Made by a program: the position numbers and the translations under genes | NCBI RefSeq assembly: GCF_036208045.1 | Contig: NZ_CP121472.1 | Span: 2,181,531-2,245,530 of the forward strand | Direction: 5' to 3' | Length of the DNA stretch: 64,000 nt | Source: Thiorhodovibrio winogradskyi | Lineage (GTDB): Bacteria > Pseudomonadota > Gammaproteobacteria > Chromatiales > Chromatiaceae | Notes under the pieces: model-generated | Told to the model about the DNA's origin: nothing | The model's database searches: none | What the model saw: the letters and a program-made list of their open reading frames with translations, nothing else | Shown here: one piece after another, positions 16,801 through 25,538 of the stretch | How positions within the stretch are numbered: position 1 is the stretch's first letter | Layout: every line of letters begins with the position of its first letter

Positions 16801-16934
16801 GCCAGGTCCTCGATCGTGCGGCAGGCTTGGCGCTGCGTGACTGGGTCGGCGCCGTTGAGCGCGGCATCGGCGAGCAGTTGGGGGTCCGGCGGCGCGGGTG
16901 CCGGCGCCTTGCGGAACAGGCGCTTGAAGATCAT
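13815..16934 (-). CDS. Very large DUF349-repeat coiled-coil protein
   Basis: A 1039-residue cytoplasmic protein, rich in Gln, Ala, Arg and Glu, with long predicted helices. Repeated blocks of the form W..I......D....RF....R.... (such as LNQLRRDWRRIDQSGTP followed by NYWQRFKQATDRI) are typical of DUF349 repeats, and several copies are spaced through the protein. The N-terminal 200 residues look like a helical repeat region (LAVLRRAAEEAPD, AARAPELRLAAMDQL). The function of the family is not established. It lies downstream of lpxH on the same strand and converges on cobS with a 33-base overlap. No membrane segment or signal peptide is seen. Confidence 0.8.
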   Translation of the reverse strand: MIFKRLFRKAPAPAPPDPQLLADAALNGADPVTQRQACRTIEDLAVLRRAAEEAPDIGTRDLAAARYRHLLCRLDSGAAQLEQALAEITTIKDPEHLGEIARAARAPELRLAAMDQLPTDAPALARCAIEDDLPGNRHHAVERLSQRHLLEQVVKQIGKKDTKVYRLAREKARTLAQLEDRPRRARQRYTELCTQLERLGRHNNWIQDRARLKLLDQQWAEIEADIEPRDRDHFQSLRASFIAGFEQHARANAQLDADRQRRTERIAQSRVLITRLQALATATDAEHLRSELAAIGDAWSAVDAEHLPNEPGTTPALDNLSATGDHELDALRSAGQQALERALARQRQLQAQLQTGPGSSERDASQASKPATTREDQIRLREHQTQALAPRLDQVLAQVLALLETSGPIDAPLARKCQLQLTTLLTSEHEAEAQADSPSAIQWDQARTTLENLDRRLGKQQRLAERKLAEAPEQLQRLSEHLAAGELRKAEALYQKTNAALDQARAAGLSRSDINRINKQLKAQQARLRELQRWRRWSADQGRESLCHEAESLAAHADAEQAEAELDSLAARLNQLRRDWRRIDQSGTPASENYWQRFKQATDRIAERCEPFFQARAERQRASREARRTLCERLEHFLAAVDWESVDWKAMVRAEREMRQAWNALDPMEDGTRGGLEGRFRRGLARVDKALKEERARNQAHKRDLIARMQALAELEDLDAAINQAKPLQKLWHTTVAGRQQEENALWQQFRTASDAIFARRHQERASRDQEVQENLRHCESLCEQAEALLQAPAEQASQLTAAWETLAQDWRDSLSLPLHHQAKKRLDQRWNRAEQSLRERLQALRDQADWQDIDQLRQQSDFLSQSARQILAGSALPSPEQLATQWSALGGAGQADAVSKELNQAFATLLAALEQPDASDQPSAQLSAQLAESCEAHRREREEICLRLEILTHIDSPPDWVARRMELQVERLREKLRDGDADPLAQSKPLLKSWYLSTPAAADTDLQARFARIESALRPTSPAGPPKPSAKPSGEQKD

Positions 16935-17000
16935 GGCGAAATGTTGCTAGTGGCTGTCACAATGGGATTATTGTACCATCGAGGCCGCTGTGACAGAGCC

Positions 17001-17816
17001 TCATACGGCGGATCGCACCGGCTCGCGCCACCAGCGCCCTTTTTCCTCCACCAGCAGTTCGGCCTGGACCTTCCCGTCCGCGTAACGCCAGTCAGCCAGG
17101 ACCTGCCGCAGGCACTGATGCTGTGCAAGCGAGACGGGATGATCCCCTGGTCTGTGGGTGTGTCCATGAATCAGACGGTCGGCCTGGTAGCGGGCGATAT
17201 ACTTGATCACCGCCCGTGGGTTGACATCCATGATGGCTCTTTGCTTCGCGGCCGTGGCCGCGCGGCTACGGCCGCGATAATCCGCCGCGATCCGCAGACG
17301 CTGCTGCCTGGGCCTCAGCAAAAAGAGTTTTTGTATCAATGGATTGCGGACGCGGCGGCGGAAGCGCTGGTAGGCAATATCATCGGTGCACAGAAGGTCA
17401 CCGTGCATGAGGAGTATGGACTGATCGGCCATGCGCACCAGGCTGGGATCGCCGAGCAGTCGGCAGCCACTGGCGCGGGCGAAACGACGCCCAAGCAGAA
17501 AATCTCGATTCCCCTGCATTAACCAGCAGCGAGTTCCGGCCTCATGGAGCGCGCGCAAGCTGGCCGTGACCCGCCGGTAGTCAGAAGCGACCTGGGGATC
17601 ATCCAGCGCATCGTCGCCGATCCAGGCATCGAAGAGATCACCGAGGATGTATAGTTCCCCCGCCGAGCGTGCCCGCCCGCGCAGAAAGGCCAGAAAATGG
17701 GCAAGGATCTCCGGCTGATCGGGGTCAAGGTGTAAGTCGGAGATAAACAGGCGCTGTGTTCTCGGGGTGGGCGTCTGATCGCTGATCTGGTCAACAGTGG
17801 CTGCCGACTCGGTCAT
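17001..17816 (-). CDS. lpxH: UDP-2,3-diacylglucosamine diphosphatase LpxH
   Basis: Calcineurin-like metallophosphoesterase cleaving UDP-2,3-diacylglucosamine to lipid X in lipid A synthesis, at the inner membrane surface. Metal-binding motifs appear in order: FISDLHLDPDQP, YILGDLFDAWIGDD, MQGNRDFLLG, LLMHGDLLC and the final IHGHTHRPGDH. The start at 17816 (MTESAATVDQ) gives 271 residues; an upstream in-frame Met at 17846 adds 10. It follows ppiB on the same strand, with divergent cysS next, the same arrangement as in Escherichia coli. Confidence 0.95.
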   Translation of the reverse strand: MTESAATVDQISDQTPTPRTQRLFISDLHLDPDQPEILAHFLAFLRGRARSAGELYILGDLFDAWIGDDALDDPQVASDYRRVTASLRALHEAGTRCWLMQGNRDFLLGRRFARASGCRLLGDPSLVRMADQSILLMHGDLLCTDDIAYQRFRRRVRNPLIQKLFLLRPRQQRLRIAADYRGRSRAATAAKQRAIMDVNPRAVIKYIARYQADRLIHGHTHRPGDHPVSLAQHQCLRQVLADWRYADGKVQAELLVEEKGRWWREPVRSAV

Positions 17817-17860
17817 GCGCAAAGCCGCGTTTGCAGTCCTCTCCACCGCCTAGCTAGCCT

Positions 17861-17908
17861 CAATTCGTGTCGCCCCCAATTCGTGTCTCCCCCAAATTCG
17901 TGTCTCCC
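17861..17908. repeat. Three-copy short tandem repeat between ppiB and lpxH
   Basis: Three consecutive units of 16-17 bases of the form AATTCGTGTCTCCCCC, differing at one or two positions. On the transcribed (minus) strand the unit reads GGGGAGACACGAATT, so it recreates a Shine-Dalgarno-like GGGGAG three times in the ppiB-lpxH spacer. No protein is coded here. Confidence 0.8.
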
Positions 17909-17915
17909 CTAGTTG

Positions 17916-18404
17916 TCAATCGACCAATTCGGCCTTGAGGAGGACCACATCCTCGACCGGGACATCCTGATGGCCGTGGCGATTTCCGGTGCGAACGCCC
18001 TTGATGGCATTGACGACCTCCATGCCCTCAGTGACCTGCCCGAAGACAGCGTAGCCCCAGCCGTCCTGTCCTGGGTGGTCGAGAAAGCCGTTGTCCGAGA
18101 CATTGATAAAAAACTGTGCCGAGGCCGAGTGTGGATCAGCCGTGCGGGCCATGGCGATGGCTCCGGTGGTGTTTTTCAATCCGTTGCTGGCCTCGTTTTT
18201 GATGGGCGGGCGTGTGCTTTTCTGGTTGAAATCCGCTGTCATGCCTCCGCCCTGAATCATGAAGCCGTCGATGACCCGATGGAAGATAGTCCCGTCGTAG
18301 TGACCGTCGCGGACATATTGCTCAAAGTTTTCACAAGTGATGGGCGCCTTTTCGTGCTCAAGTTCAATCAGAATGTCGCCGTGGTTGGTGCTGAATTTAA
18401 TCAT
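17916..18404 (-). CDS. ppiB: Peptidyl-prolyl cis-trans isomerase B (cyclophilin)
   Basis: Cytoplasmic cyclophilin accelerating proline isomerisation. Cyclophilin motifs are plain: [50 protein letters not shown] and the downstream WGYAVFGQV. The start at 18404 ([11 protein letters not shown]) gives 162 residues and no signal peptide, so it is the cytoplasmic form rather than PpiA. A longer in-frame start at 18455 adds a 17-residue leader without homology. Divergent from cysS. Confidence 0.95.
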   Translation of the reverse strand: MIKFSTNHGDILIELEHEKAPITCENFEQYVRDGHYDGTIFHRVIDGFMIQGGGMTADFNQKSTRPPIKNEASNGLKNTTGAIAMARTADPHSASAQFFINVSDNGFLDHPGQDGWGYAVFGQVTEGMEVVNAIKGVRTGNRHGHQDVPVEDVVLLKAELVD

Positions 18405-18656
18405 CTGTGTTGCAGGCTCTGTTGCTTGTTTGTTGTGTTTTACCCTTGGGGGCAAGGGAGCATCCTAAGGCGTTCTGTCGGCGGAGGAAAGCGCTGGACT
18501 GAATTCCGATCACATAGAAGGCGGATGAAGGCGCCGCGGTCGCGCCAGGCGAGACGCTTCGGAGAGCAATGGCTGCTCGCGGGCGGAATTGGTGTTGGGT
18601 GGGGTGCTTTGCTAGCATGGAGAGCGAAAATTTCGCGCTTGGCCATGGAAACCCAG

Positions 18657-20075
18657 ATGCTTCACATTTACAACAGTCTTTCCCGCCACAAGGAGCCTTT
18701 CGCCCCAATCGAGCCCGGTCGGGCGCGGATGTATGTCTGTGGGATGACGGTCTACGACTACTGCCACCTCGGTCATGCGCGGGTGTTGGTGGTGTTTGAC
18801 ATGGTTTACCGCTACCTGCGACAGGCGGGCTACGAGGTGACCTATGTGCGCAACATCACGGATATTGATGACAAGATCATCGCGCGCGCGGCGGAGCAGG
18901 GGATCCCCATTGAGCAACTGACGGAGCGTTTTATTGTCGCCATGCACGAGGATGCCGCCCGGCTGGGCGTGCGCCCGCCCACGCTCGAGCCGCGCGCCAC
19001 GGCCCATATCGACGGGATCCAGGCCATGGTGCGGCGACTGATCGAGCGCGAGCATGCCTATTTGGCCGATAGCGGAGATGTCTACTATCAGGTCTCGAGC
19101 TTTTCCGGATACGGGCGCCTGTCGGGCAAGGACCCGGCCGATCTGCGCGCTGGTGCCCGGGTGGACGTCGATAAGCACAAGCGCGATCCACTCGATTTCG
19201 TGCTCTGGAAGGCAGCCAAGCCGGGCGAGCCATCCTGGGACTCGCCTTGGGGGCCAGGGCGCCCAGGCTGGCACATCGAATGCTCGGCCATGTCGACCCA
19301 ATGCCTGGGGAATCATTTCGACATCCATGGCGGCGGGGCGGATTTGCAGTTTCCGCATCACGACAACGAGATCGCCCAGTCCGAGGGCGCGACTGGCGAG
19401 CCCTTCGTCAACATCTGGATGCACAATGGATTTGTGCGCGTCAACGATGAAAAAATGTCGAAATCCCTCGGCAATTTTTTCACCGTGCGCGAGATTCTCA
19501 ACCGCTTCAGACCCGAGGAGGTTCGCTACTTCATTCTCGCCAGTCACTACCGCAGTCCACTGAATTACGATGAGAGTAACCTGGAGCAGGCACGTTCGGC
19601 ACTGACGCGGCTTTATACCGCGCTGCGCGGTCTGCCCGCCACCGAGCCAGCCGCCGAGCCAGCCGCCGAGCCCAATGGTGGGGAGAGTTACCGGCAGCGC
19701 TTTAGCGCGGCCATGGATGATGATTTCAACACGCCCGAGGCGCTGGCTGTGTTGTTCGACCTGGCGCGCGAGGTCAACCGCCTGCGCGACAGCGATCCGC
19801 CTTTGGCGGCCGCGCTTGGGGGGGAGCTGCGCGCTCTGGGGGCCGTGCTTGGTTTGCTGCAGGATCAAGCCGATGCCTTTCTGCGCGGTGGCGCTGACGC
19901 CAATACTCGGCTGGAGGGATTACAGGACGCGGAGATCGAGGACTTGATTCAGCAGCGTACTCAAGCGCGCGAGGCCAGGAATTTTGCCGAGGCTGATCGT
20001 ATCCGCGCGCAACTGCGGCAGGCTGGCATCCTCCTTGAAGACGGCGCGGGCGATACCCGCTGGCGCCGGGGTTAG
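18657..20075 (+). CDS. cysS: Cysteinyl-tRNA synthetase
   Basis: Class I aminoacyl-tRNA synthetase charging tRNA-Cys. The zinc-binding and HIGH-type motifs are present: [37 protein letters not shown], then the KMSKS loop in [13 protein letters not shown]. The C-terminus WRRG matches family ends. The start at 18657 gives MLHIYNSL, aligned with known proteins and 472 residues; an in-frame ATG at 18645 adds METQ. A short linker repeats Glu-Pro-Ala ([12 protein letters not shown]) around 19640-19670. Essential housekeeping gene; the TPR gene follows 25 bases later on the same strand. Confidence 0.97.
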   Translation: MLHIYNSLSRHKEPFAPIEPGRARMYVCGMTVYDYCHLGHARVLVVFDMVYRYLRQAGYEVTYVRNITDIDDKIIARAAEQGIPIEQLTERFIVAMHEDAARLGVRPPTLEPRATAHIDGIQAMVRRLIEREHAYLADSGDVYYQVSSFSGYGRLSGKDPADLRAGARVDVDKHKRDPLDFVLWKAAKPGEPSWDSPWGPGRPGWHIECSAMSTQCLGNHFDIHGGGADLQFPHHDNEIAQSEGATGEPFVNIWMHNGFVRVNDEKMSKSLGNFFTVREILNRFRPEEVRYFILASHYRSPLNYDESNLEQARSALTRLYTALRGLPATEPAAEPAAEPNGGESYRQRFSAAMDDDFNTPEALAVLFDLAREVNRLRDSDPPLAAALGGELRALGAVLGLLQDQADAFLRGGADANTRLEGLQDAEIEDLIQQRTQAREARNFAEADRIRAQLRQAGILLEDGAGDTRWRRG

Positions 20076-20100
20076 CTGGCGATCAGATCAAAGATACAAC

Positions 20101-22692
20101 ATGAGTAAAAAGCAAAAAAGTCGTGCCCTTCGTGGTGGCGGTGATGCCAGGCATAAGCTTGACACGCCGGTGCTCGAGCAGCAGGCGCGCGCCGCGCTTG
20201 ATGGCGGGCGCTGGCGCGATGCCATGGCGGATTTCAAGGAACTGCTCAAGCGCGAGACCCGTTCCGACTGGCAACAGGGCCTGGCCGATGCCTATGCCGG
20301 GCGCGCGCTGGAGCTAACCGCCAAGGATATGCTGAAAGAAGCCCTGGCAATCTGGGAGAATCGCGCCGCGCTCGATGCCAAGGCGCCCATGCACCCGGAG
20401 CATGGGTCGCTACTATTGCGCTTGGGCCAGTCGCGGGTGGTGATCGATGCGCTCAGTGGTGGCCGCGCCGAGGCAATGCCGGCAGCGTGGCGCGATGCGT
20501 TGCGCGCTCAGCTTGCGGCGCGGGTGCTGGGCGGAGATCAGGAACTGCGCGAGCAACTGCCGGCGGATGATCCCGTTCGCCTGCATGCCGAGCCGGCGCT
20601 GAGGGCCTTGCATGCTTACTGCGAGGGACGCGATGAAGATCTGCGCGCAGCCCTCGCGTCTATTCCCTTTCGCTCCCCCTACCGTGACTGGGTACTCTTG
20701 CTCAAGGCGTTGCCGCGGCGGGAGGAGGTTGCCGAGGAAACCCCGAAAACCCTTGTCGCGCAACTCGAGCGTGTGCCGGACAGCTCGCCCTTCGCGCCCC
20801 TCAAAGGCGCGATCCGGCTTGCTTTGCTGCCCGAGCAGCCATTTGCCGAGGCCGCGCGCCAGGCCAAGCCAGCCGAGTTGCAGGTCGCCGCCGCGCTGCG
20901 CGGCTGGGCGGACGGGCGCCTGGCGTTGTGGCGGGAGCTTAGCCAGCTGGGGCCCGCGCCGACGCCGCGCCAGCGGCTAAAAGTCCTCTACCGCCATGTG
21001 AATGAACTCGGAGAAGACTGGGTGCGACGCAAGGCGCTGACGCTGGTTTCCTTCGACGGGCCAAGCGCCAAAGCCTGGCTACGCGAATGTGGCGCGCCGG
21101 GCTTGACGAATTGGGAAACGACGCTGGTGATGGCTTGGGAGGCGGAGTCCGACCGCGACAGCGAGCCCATCGAGATCGCCGACAGCTGGGATGCCTGTGT
21201 GGAAATCGTGAAAGCGCATACCGGGCATGCAAGCGCACCGCCTGGGGAGCCCGTGTTCTCCCAACCGCGTTTGCGTGTCGCGCTCATGCTGCGCCGCACC
21301 GAGGCCGTGCTGAAGCTTCTGGAGGGCGGCCAGCGGGACGACGGCGATGATCTTGCGCTGGACCTTGCCGCGCAGCTCGAAGAGAGCCTGAATTGGGATC
21401 CGGACGACCTCGACACCTATCTCAAACTGATCGAATTTCACCGTCGCGCGGGTCAGCTCAAGGATGCGCGCCGGATTGTCGAGCTTGGTCAGAAACGCTG
21501 GCCACGGGATCTCGGCTTGCTCACGGCGGCAATGCGGATCGCTCTCGATGGCGGTGCCTTCAAGAAGGCGACGACCCTGGCCAAGAAGGTGCTGGAGATC
21601 GATCCCATCAACAGCGATGTGCGCCGGCGCTTGATTGCCGCGCATTTCTCGCATGCCAGCAAGCAGATTGCCCAGCGCCGTCGCGACCTCGCGCGCAAGG
21701 AACTCGCGGATGCCCAAGCATGGGCCACCGCGGAAGAGTCACGGGATCAGATTTCCCTGGGATTGCTGCTGCTGGATGTGGGCGAGAAGCAGCTTGCCGC
21801 GGAGGCGGGAGCGACGCTTAAAGCGCGTTATAGCGAGCGCATTAGTAGCCTGGACGCGGGTGTCGAGCTGGTGCTCTCTTGCGCGCGCCTGAAAATCAAA
21901 TCCTCGGATCTCCTGCGTTTGGTGGGGTTCAAAAAAACCCAAGGCCAGGGCCGCGAGGATCTGCTTGCTGCTCTCGGGCGTATTCGCCGGCATAGCGATG
22001 ACTATGGCTCGACCTCCAATGATATCGGCGCATCCCTGGAGAAAGTCCTGAGCGCCGCGCCCTGGGGCGATCTGGAACGTGGTGAGCTTGAAATGGCGTG
22101 CGACACCCTGAACCGATTCCATGTGCACAAGTCGTGCCAGCAAGCCGCGGAGGCGGCGCTGAAGCAATGGCCGAGCGAGCCAATTTTCCTGATGTATCGG
22201 TTTCAGGCGAAATATCCGCGAGGCTTCAATTATCACAACATGGCCGACCTGCACGACCTCGAGGAAGCCTGGCACCGCGCCCGCGAGCGCGGCGATGTGC
22301 GCACCGCCATCCGCATCGAGAAGGTTCTGCCGCACGGACCGCCGATCTTTGGCCTGGGGCCGATGCCGTCCTTCTTTGACCGCGAAGAGGACGGGGACGA
22401 TGATGACGATTTTGATCCCATCGATGATTTTTTCGATGGCGTAGGCTCGCTCTTCGATAGGCTGAACCCAGACGACCCGATTAAGATGCTCGAGGTCCTG
22501 GGGGCACCCAAAAGTCTGATTGATAATCTGCGAAAAACCGAACAGGCGCTCGGTCGGGAGTTCGTGGTGAACATGGTGGCAGCCGCCATTGAGCAAGGTT
22601 TTGATAGTGGCAGTCCGTTCGACCATTTCCCCTTTCCTCCCGATGAGGGCGGCCCAAGACGCAAGCCCAAGAAGAAAAAATCCAAGCGGTGA
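20101..22692 (+). CDS. Large TPR-like protein of the Hsp70 side cluster
   Basis: A 863-residue protein made mostly of helical repeats. TPR-like blocks are seen near the N-terminus (ARAALDGGRWRDAMADFKEL), in the middle (YLKLIEFHRRAGQLKDARRI) and again (AMRIALDGGAFKKATTLAKK). It starts MSKKQKSRALRGGG and ends with the strongly basic KPKKKKSKR, after an acidic stretch (EEDGDDDDDFDPIDDFFDG). No signal peptide or membrane segment. The ATG at 20101 is chosen because upstream sequence is cysS. It is the first gene of a tight same-strand series with J-domain, GrpE-like and Hsp70 genes, so a co-chaperone or scaffold role is likely but unproven. Confidence 0.75.
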   Translation: MSKKQKSRALRGGGDARHKLDTPVLEQQARAALDGGRWRDAMADFKELLKRETRSDWQQGLADAYAGRALELTAKDMLKEALAIWENRAALDAKAPMHPEHGSLLLRLGQSRVVIDALSGGRAEAMPAAWRDALRAQLAARVLGGDQELREQLPADDPVRLHAEPALRALHAYCEGRDEDLRAALASIPFRSPYRDWVLLLKALPRREEVAEETPKTLVAQLERVPDSSPFAPLKGAIRLALLPEQPFAEAARQAKPAELQVAAALRGWADGRLALWRELSQLGPAPTPRQRLKVLYRHVNELGEDWVRRKALTLVSFDGPSAKAWLRECGAPGLTNWETTLVMAWEAESDRDSEPIEIADSWDACVEIVKAHTGHASAPPGEPVFSQPRLRVALMLRRTEAVLKLLEGGQRDDGDDLALDLAAQLEESLNWDPDDLDTYLKLIEFHRRAGQLKDARRIVELGQKRWPRDLGLLTAAMRIALDGGAFKKATTLAKKVLEIDPINSDVRRRLIAAHFSHASKQIAQRRRDLARKELADAQAWATAEESRDQISLGLLLLDVGEKQLAAEAGATLKARYSERISSLDAGVELVLSCARLKIKSSDLLRLVGFKKTQGQGREDLLAALGRIRRHSDDYGSTSNDIGASLEKVLSAAPWGDLERGELEMACDTLNRFHVHKSCQQAAEAALKQWPSEPIFLMYRFQAKYPRGFNYHNMADLHDLEEAWHRARERGDVRTAIRIEKVLPHGPPIFGLGPMPSFFDREEDGDDDDDFDPIDDFFDGVGSLFDRLNPDDPIKMLEVLGAPKSLIDNLRKTEQALGREFVVNMVAAAIEQGFDSGSPFDHFPFPPDEGGPRRKPKKKKSKR

Positions 22693-22746
22693 CGGCCAGG
22701 TGACTGCCGGGCCGTGCCTGCAACCGTCCAAGCAAATGGAGTTCTT

Positions 22747-23043
22747 ATGATTCGCGACCCCTACCTGATGCTCGGCCTCGGGCCAGATGCCGATGACGCG
22801 GCCGTGGAGCGCGCCTACCATGACGCCATCCGCCGCTGCCCACCAGAACGCGATGCCCAGCGCTTCAGTGCCATTCGCGAGGCGTTCGAGGCGCTGCGCA
22901 CCGAGCGCGACCGCCTGGCGTATGAGCTCTTTGACCGCACCCCGGTGGTTCCGGCGGACATTCTCGATCGCGCCGCGCCCATCGGCGCGCCCAGACGGCC
23001 AGACGCGGCCAGCTTGCAGGCCTTGCTGCGGCCAAATGCCTGA
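22747..23043 (+). CDS. J-domain-like protein lacking the HPD motif
   Basis: A 98-residue protein with a J-domain pattern: DPYLMLGLGPDADDAAVERA, then YHDAIRRCPPERDAQRFSAI, then REAFEALRTERDRLAYELFD. Where canonical DnaJ has His-Pro-Asp between helices II and III, this reads Cys-Pro-Pro-Glu. HPD is needed to stimulate classical Hsp70 ATPase, so this must work differently or with a co-adapted partner. There is no Gly/Phe region or zinc-finger domain. The start at 22747 has GGAG upstream. It is followed 16 bases later by the GrpE-like gene and then by Hsp70, which makes it the cluster's dedicated J protein. Confidence 0.75.
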   Translation: MIRDPYLMLGLGPDADDAAVERAYHDAIRRCPPERDAQRFSAIREAFEALRTERDRLAYELFDRTPVVPADILDRAAPIGAPRRPDAASLQALLRPNA

Positions 23044-23059
23044 TCAGAGGAGCAACCTG

Positions 23060-23767
23060 ATGGCGATGGATGAAGCCACTCGCGAGGCGCTGACGGCGCA
23101 GTTTCGCGCCTATCTCGATACGGTCGCGGATGATTCCAGCGGGCCAGATGATGAAATCGACGCAATGTCCGCTCCCGATCTCTTTTCGCTTTTCTCCGAG
23201 TTGGCCGCGCTCAAGAACGAGGTCAAGCTGGAATCCCGCCAGGTCAAGGGCGCGCTGGATGAATTTCGCGGCTTGTTCGATCACCTGCGCGAAACCCAGA
23301 CCCGCCTGGGCAATGAACAAGAACGCCGCTGCGAGCAAAGCCGCGCGGCTGATCGCGCCGGCTGGCGCGACATGCTGCTGGAACTGCTGGAATTGCGCGA
23401 TCGCCTGCAGGCCGGCCAGGAGCAGGCCGCGCGCTTTCGCCCTCATTGGTACGGGCGCAACCGGCGCGAGGCCAAGCTGATCGTTACTTTGGCCGAGGGC
23501 ATGGCGATGAACCTGCGCCGACTCGAGGAGACCCTGGCGCGACGCGAGGTGCGGCCCATCCCGACCATCGGGCGGCTGTTCGACCCCCACCGCATGCACG
23601 CGGCGGAGCTGACCCGCGACCCGCAATACCGCCATGGCGAGGTGATGGCCGAGCTGCGACCGGGTTGGTTGCTGCACGACGAACTGCTGCGGCTGGCCGA
23701 GGTGGTCGTCAACCGCATCGACGTGCCCAATGAACATTCACCCAAACCCACGGAAACCTTATCGTGA
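23060..23767 (+). CDS. GrpE-like nucleotide-exchange factor of the Hsp70 side cluster
   Basis: A 235-residue protein. The N-terminal half is a long charged helix (AALKNEVKLESRQVKGALDE and following), as in GrpE dimers. The C-terminal half carries the GrpE beta-domain signature: GRLFDPHRMHAAELTRDPQY, then HGEVMAELRPGWLLHDELLR and AEVVVNRI. Such proteins release ADP from Hsp70. The ATG at 23060 follows AGAGGAGC; its stop overlaps the GTG start of hsp70 by four bases, a sign of translational coupling. It is divergent from ordinary GrpE in the N-terminal region, so likely specific for the adjacent Hsp70. Confidence 0.85.
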   Translation: MAMDEATREALTAQFRAYLDTVADDSSGPDDEIDAMSAPDLFSLFSELAALKNEVKLESRQVKGALDEFRGLFDHLRETQTRLGNEQERRCEQSRAADRAGWRDMLLELLELRDRLQAGQEQAARFRPHWYGRNRREAKLIVTLAEGMAMNLRRLEETLARREVRPIPTIGRLFDPHRMHAAELTRDPQYRHGEVMAELRPGWLLHDELLRLAEVVVNRIDVPNEHSPKPTETLS

Positions 23768-25524
23768 GCGACATAATCATTGGTATCGATCTGGGTACCA
23801 CCAACTCGGAAGTGGCCATCGTGCGCGATGGGCACCCGGAAATTCTCGCCATCGAAGGCGCCAAGCTGCTGCCATCGGTGGTCGGCCTTGGCGATAACGG
23901 CCAGCTGCTGGTCGGCCAGGCGGCACGCAACCAATACAGCCTCTATCCGGAGCGCACCATTCGCTCGGTCAAACGGCGCATGGGCGAGGATGTGCATCTT
24001 GACATGGGCGAGCAGAGCTATCGCCCGCAGGAGATCTCCGCGCTCATCTTAAAACGCCTCAAGCAGGTCGCCGAGCAGCATCTTGGCGAGCCGGTTGGCA
24101 AGGCCGTGATCACGGTGCCGGCCTATTTCTCCGACGCCCAGCGCCAGGCCACGCGCGATGCCGGCGAGTTGGCCGGGCTCGAAGTGGTGCGCATCATCAA
24201 CGAGCCCACCGCAGCCGCCCTGGCCTACGAGGCCGACCATCAGGGCAGCAAGACCATTTTGGTTTATGACCTGGGTGGTGGCACCTTCGATGTTTCCGTG
24301 GTGCGCATGACCGCCGATATCACCGAGGTGCTCGCCAGCCACGGCAACAACCAGTTGGGTGGCGATGACTTCGACGCGCGTCTGGTCGAGCATGTGCTCA
24401 AACATCTCAAGACTGAACATGGTATCGAGCAGCTCGGGGACCGCGCCGCGCACGCGCGCATCCAGCGCGCCTGCGAGGCGGCCAAGATCACCCTGAGCGA
24501 CGCGCCCTTCGCCCGCATCGACGAGGAGTATCTGCTTGAGCACCAGGGCCAACCGCTCAATCTTTCGTTGGAGATCTCGCGTACCGACTACGAGGAGATG
24601 ATTGCCAGCTATATCGACGAGACACTTGAGGCGGTGCATACCGCCCTCAAGGGCGCGAGCCTGGCGGTGGCCGATCTCGACGAGGTGCTGCTCGTTGGCG
24701 GCAGCACCCGCACGCCGTTGATACAAGAGCGGCTGGAGCAAATCCTCGGCATGCAGCCGCGCGCCGAGGTCGACCCTGATTTGTGTGTCGCCGCTGGCGC
24801 GGCCATCCAGGCCGCTGTCATCAGCGGGCAGAAAGTGGCCTCGGTGCTGGTCGATGTCACGCCCTATACCTTTGGCACCAGCGCCTTTGCCGAGATGCAC
24901 GGCGAGCCCTATCCTTTCGTCTATGTGCCCCTGATCCGCAAAAATACCCCACTGCCGGCAACCAAGAGCGAAGCCTTCGAGACTATGTACAACGGTCAGA
25001 CCAAGATCGAGGTGCATGTCTACCAGGGGGAGGATCCGGATGCGCTCAACAACACCGAGATCGGCTCCTTCCACGTCGAGGGTCTGAGCGATGTGCCGGC
25101 TGGCAATGTCATCGTCACCACCTTCACGCTCGATCTCAACGGCATTTTGCAAGTCACCGCGCGCGAAAAGCGCACCGGGCTCGAAAAGCAGATCACCATC
25201 GATAATGCCACCGCGCGCTTCGAGGAACAGGAACTCGAGACGGCCCGCAAACGTCTCTCGGCGCTGATCGACGGCGAGGCCGAGCGGGTGACTGAGGACG
25301 GTACGGGTGCCGAAAGCGATACGGCCGGGCGGCGCGAAAGCGTCCAGGCCAGGGCGATGATCGAAAAAGCCGAACGCTTGATGGCAACCGCCAGCGCCGA
25401 TGACAAGGAAGACCTAGTCGATATGACCGAAGCCTTGCGCGACGCGCTCCAGGCCAATGACCCGGAGGCCATCGAGCGCACCCTGGCTGAACTCTCCGAC
25501 CTGGTGTTTTACCTGGAATCCTGA
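23764..25524 (+). CDS. HscC-like Hsp70 chaperone
   Basis: Hsp70 of 586 residues, shorter than DnaK. The ATPase domain shows [47 protein letters not shown] and [14 protein letters not shown] substrate-binding domain follows ([20 protein letters not shown], then [12 protein letters not shown] and [11 protein letters not shown]), with a short helical lid ending FYLES. The length and the Leu-less linker region resemble the HscC branch rather than housekeeping DnaK. The GTG start overlaps the GrpE-like stop. Its own J and GrpE partners are encoded just upstream, which points to a specialised chaperone machine with unknown client. Confidence 0.9.
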   Translation: MSDIIIGIDLGTTNSEVAIVRDGHPEILAIEGAKLLPSVVGLGDNGQLLVGQAARNQYSLYPERTIRSVKRRMGEDVHLDMGEQSYRPQEISALILKRLKQVAEQHLGEPVGKAVITVPAYFSDAQRQATRDAGELAGLEVVRIINEPTAAALAYEADHQGSKTILVYDLGGGTFDVSVVRMTADITEVLASHGNNQLGGDDFDARLVEHVLKHLKTEHGIEQLGDRAAHARIQRACEAAKITLSDAPFARIDEEYLLEHQGQPLNLSLEISRTDYEEMIASYIDETLEAVHTALKGASLAVADLDEVLLVGGSTRTPLIQERLEQILGMQPRAEVDPDLCVAAGAAIQAAVISGQKVASVLVDVTPYTFGTSAFAEMHGEPYPFVYVPLIRKNTPLPATKSEAFETMYNGQTKIEVHVYQGEDPDALNNTEIGSFHVEGLSDVPAGNVIVTTFTLDLNGILQVTAREKRTGLEKQITIDNATARFEEQELETARKRLSALIDGEAERVTEDGTGAESDTAGRRESVQARAMIEKAERLMATASADDKEDLVDMTEALRDALQANDPEAIERTLAELSDLVFYLES

Positions 25525-25538
25525 GGTTTCTCGCCATC

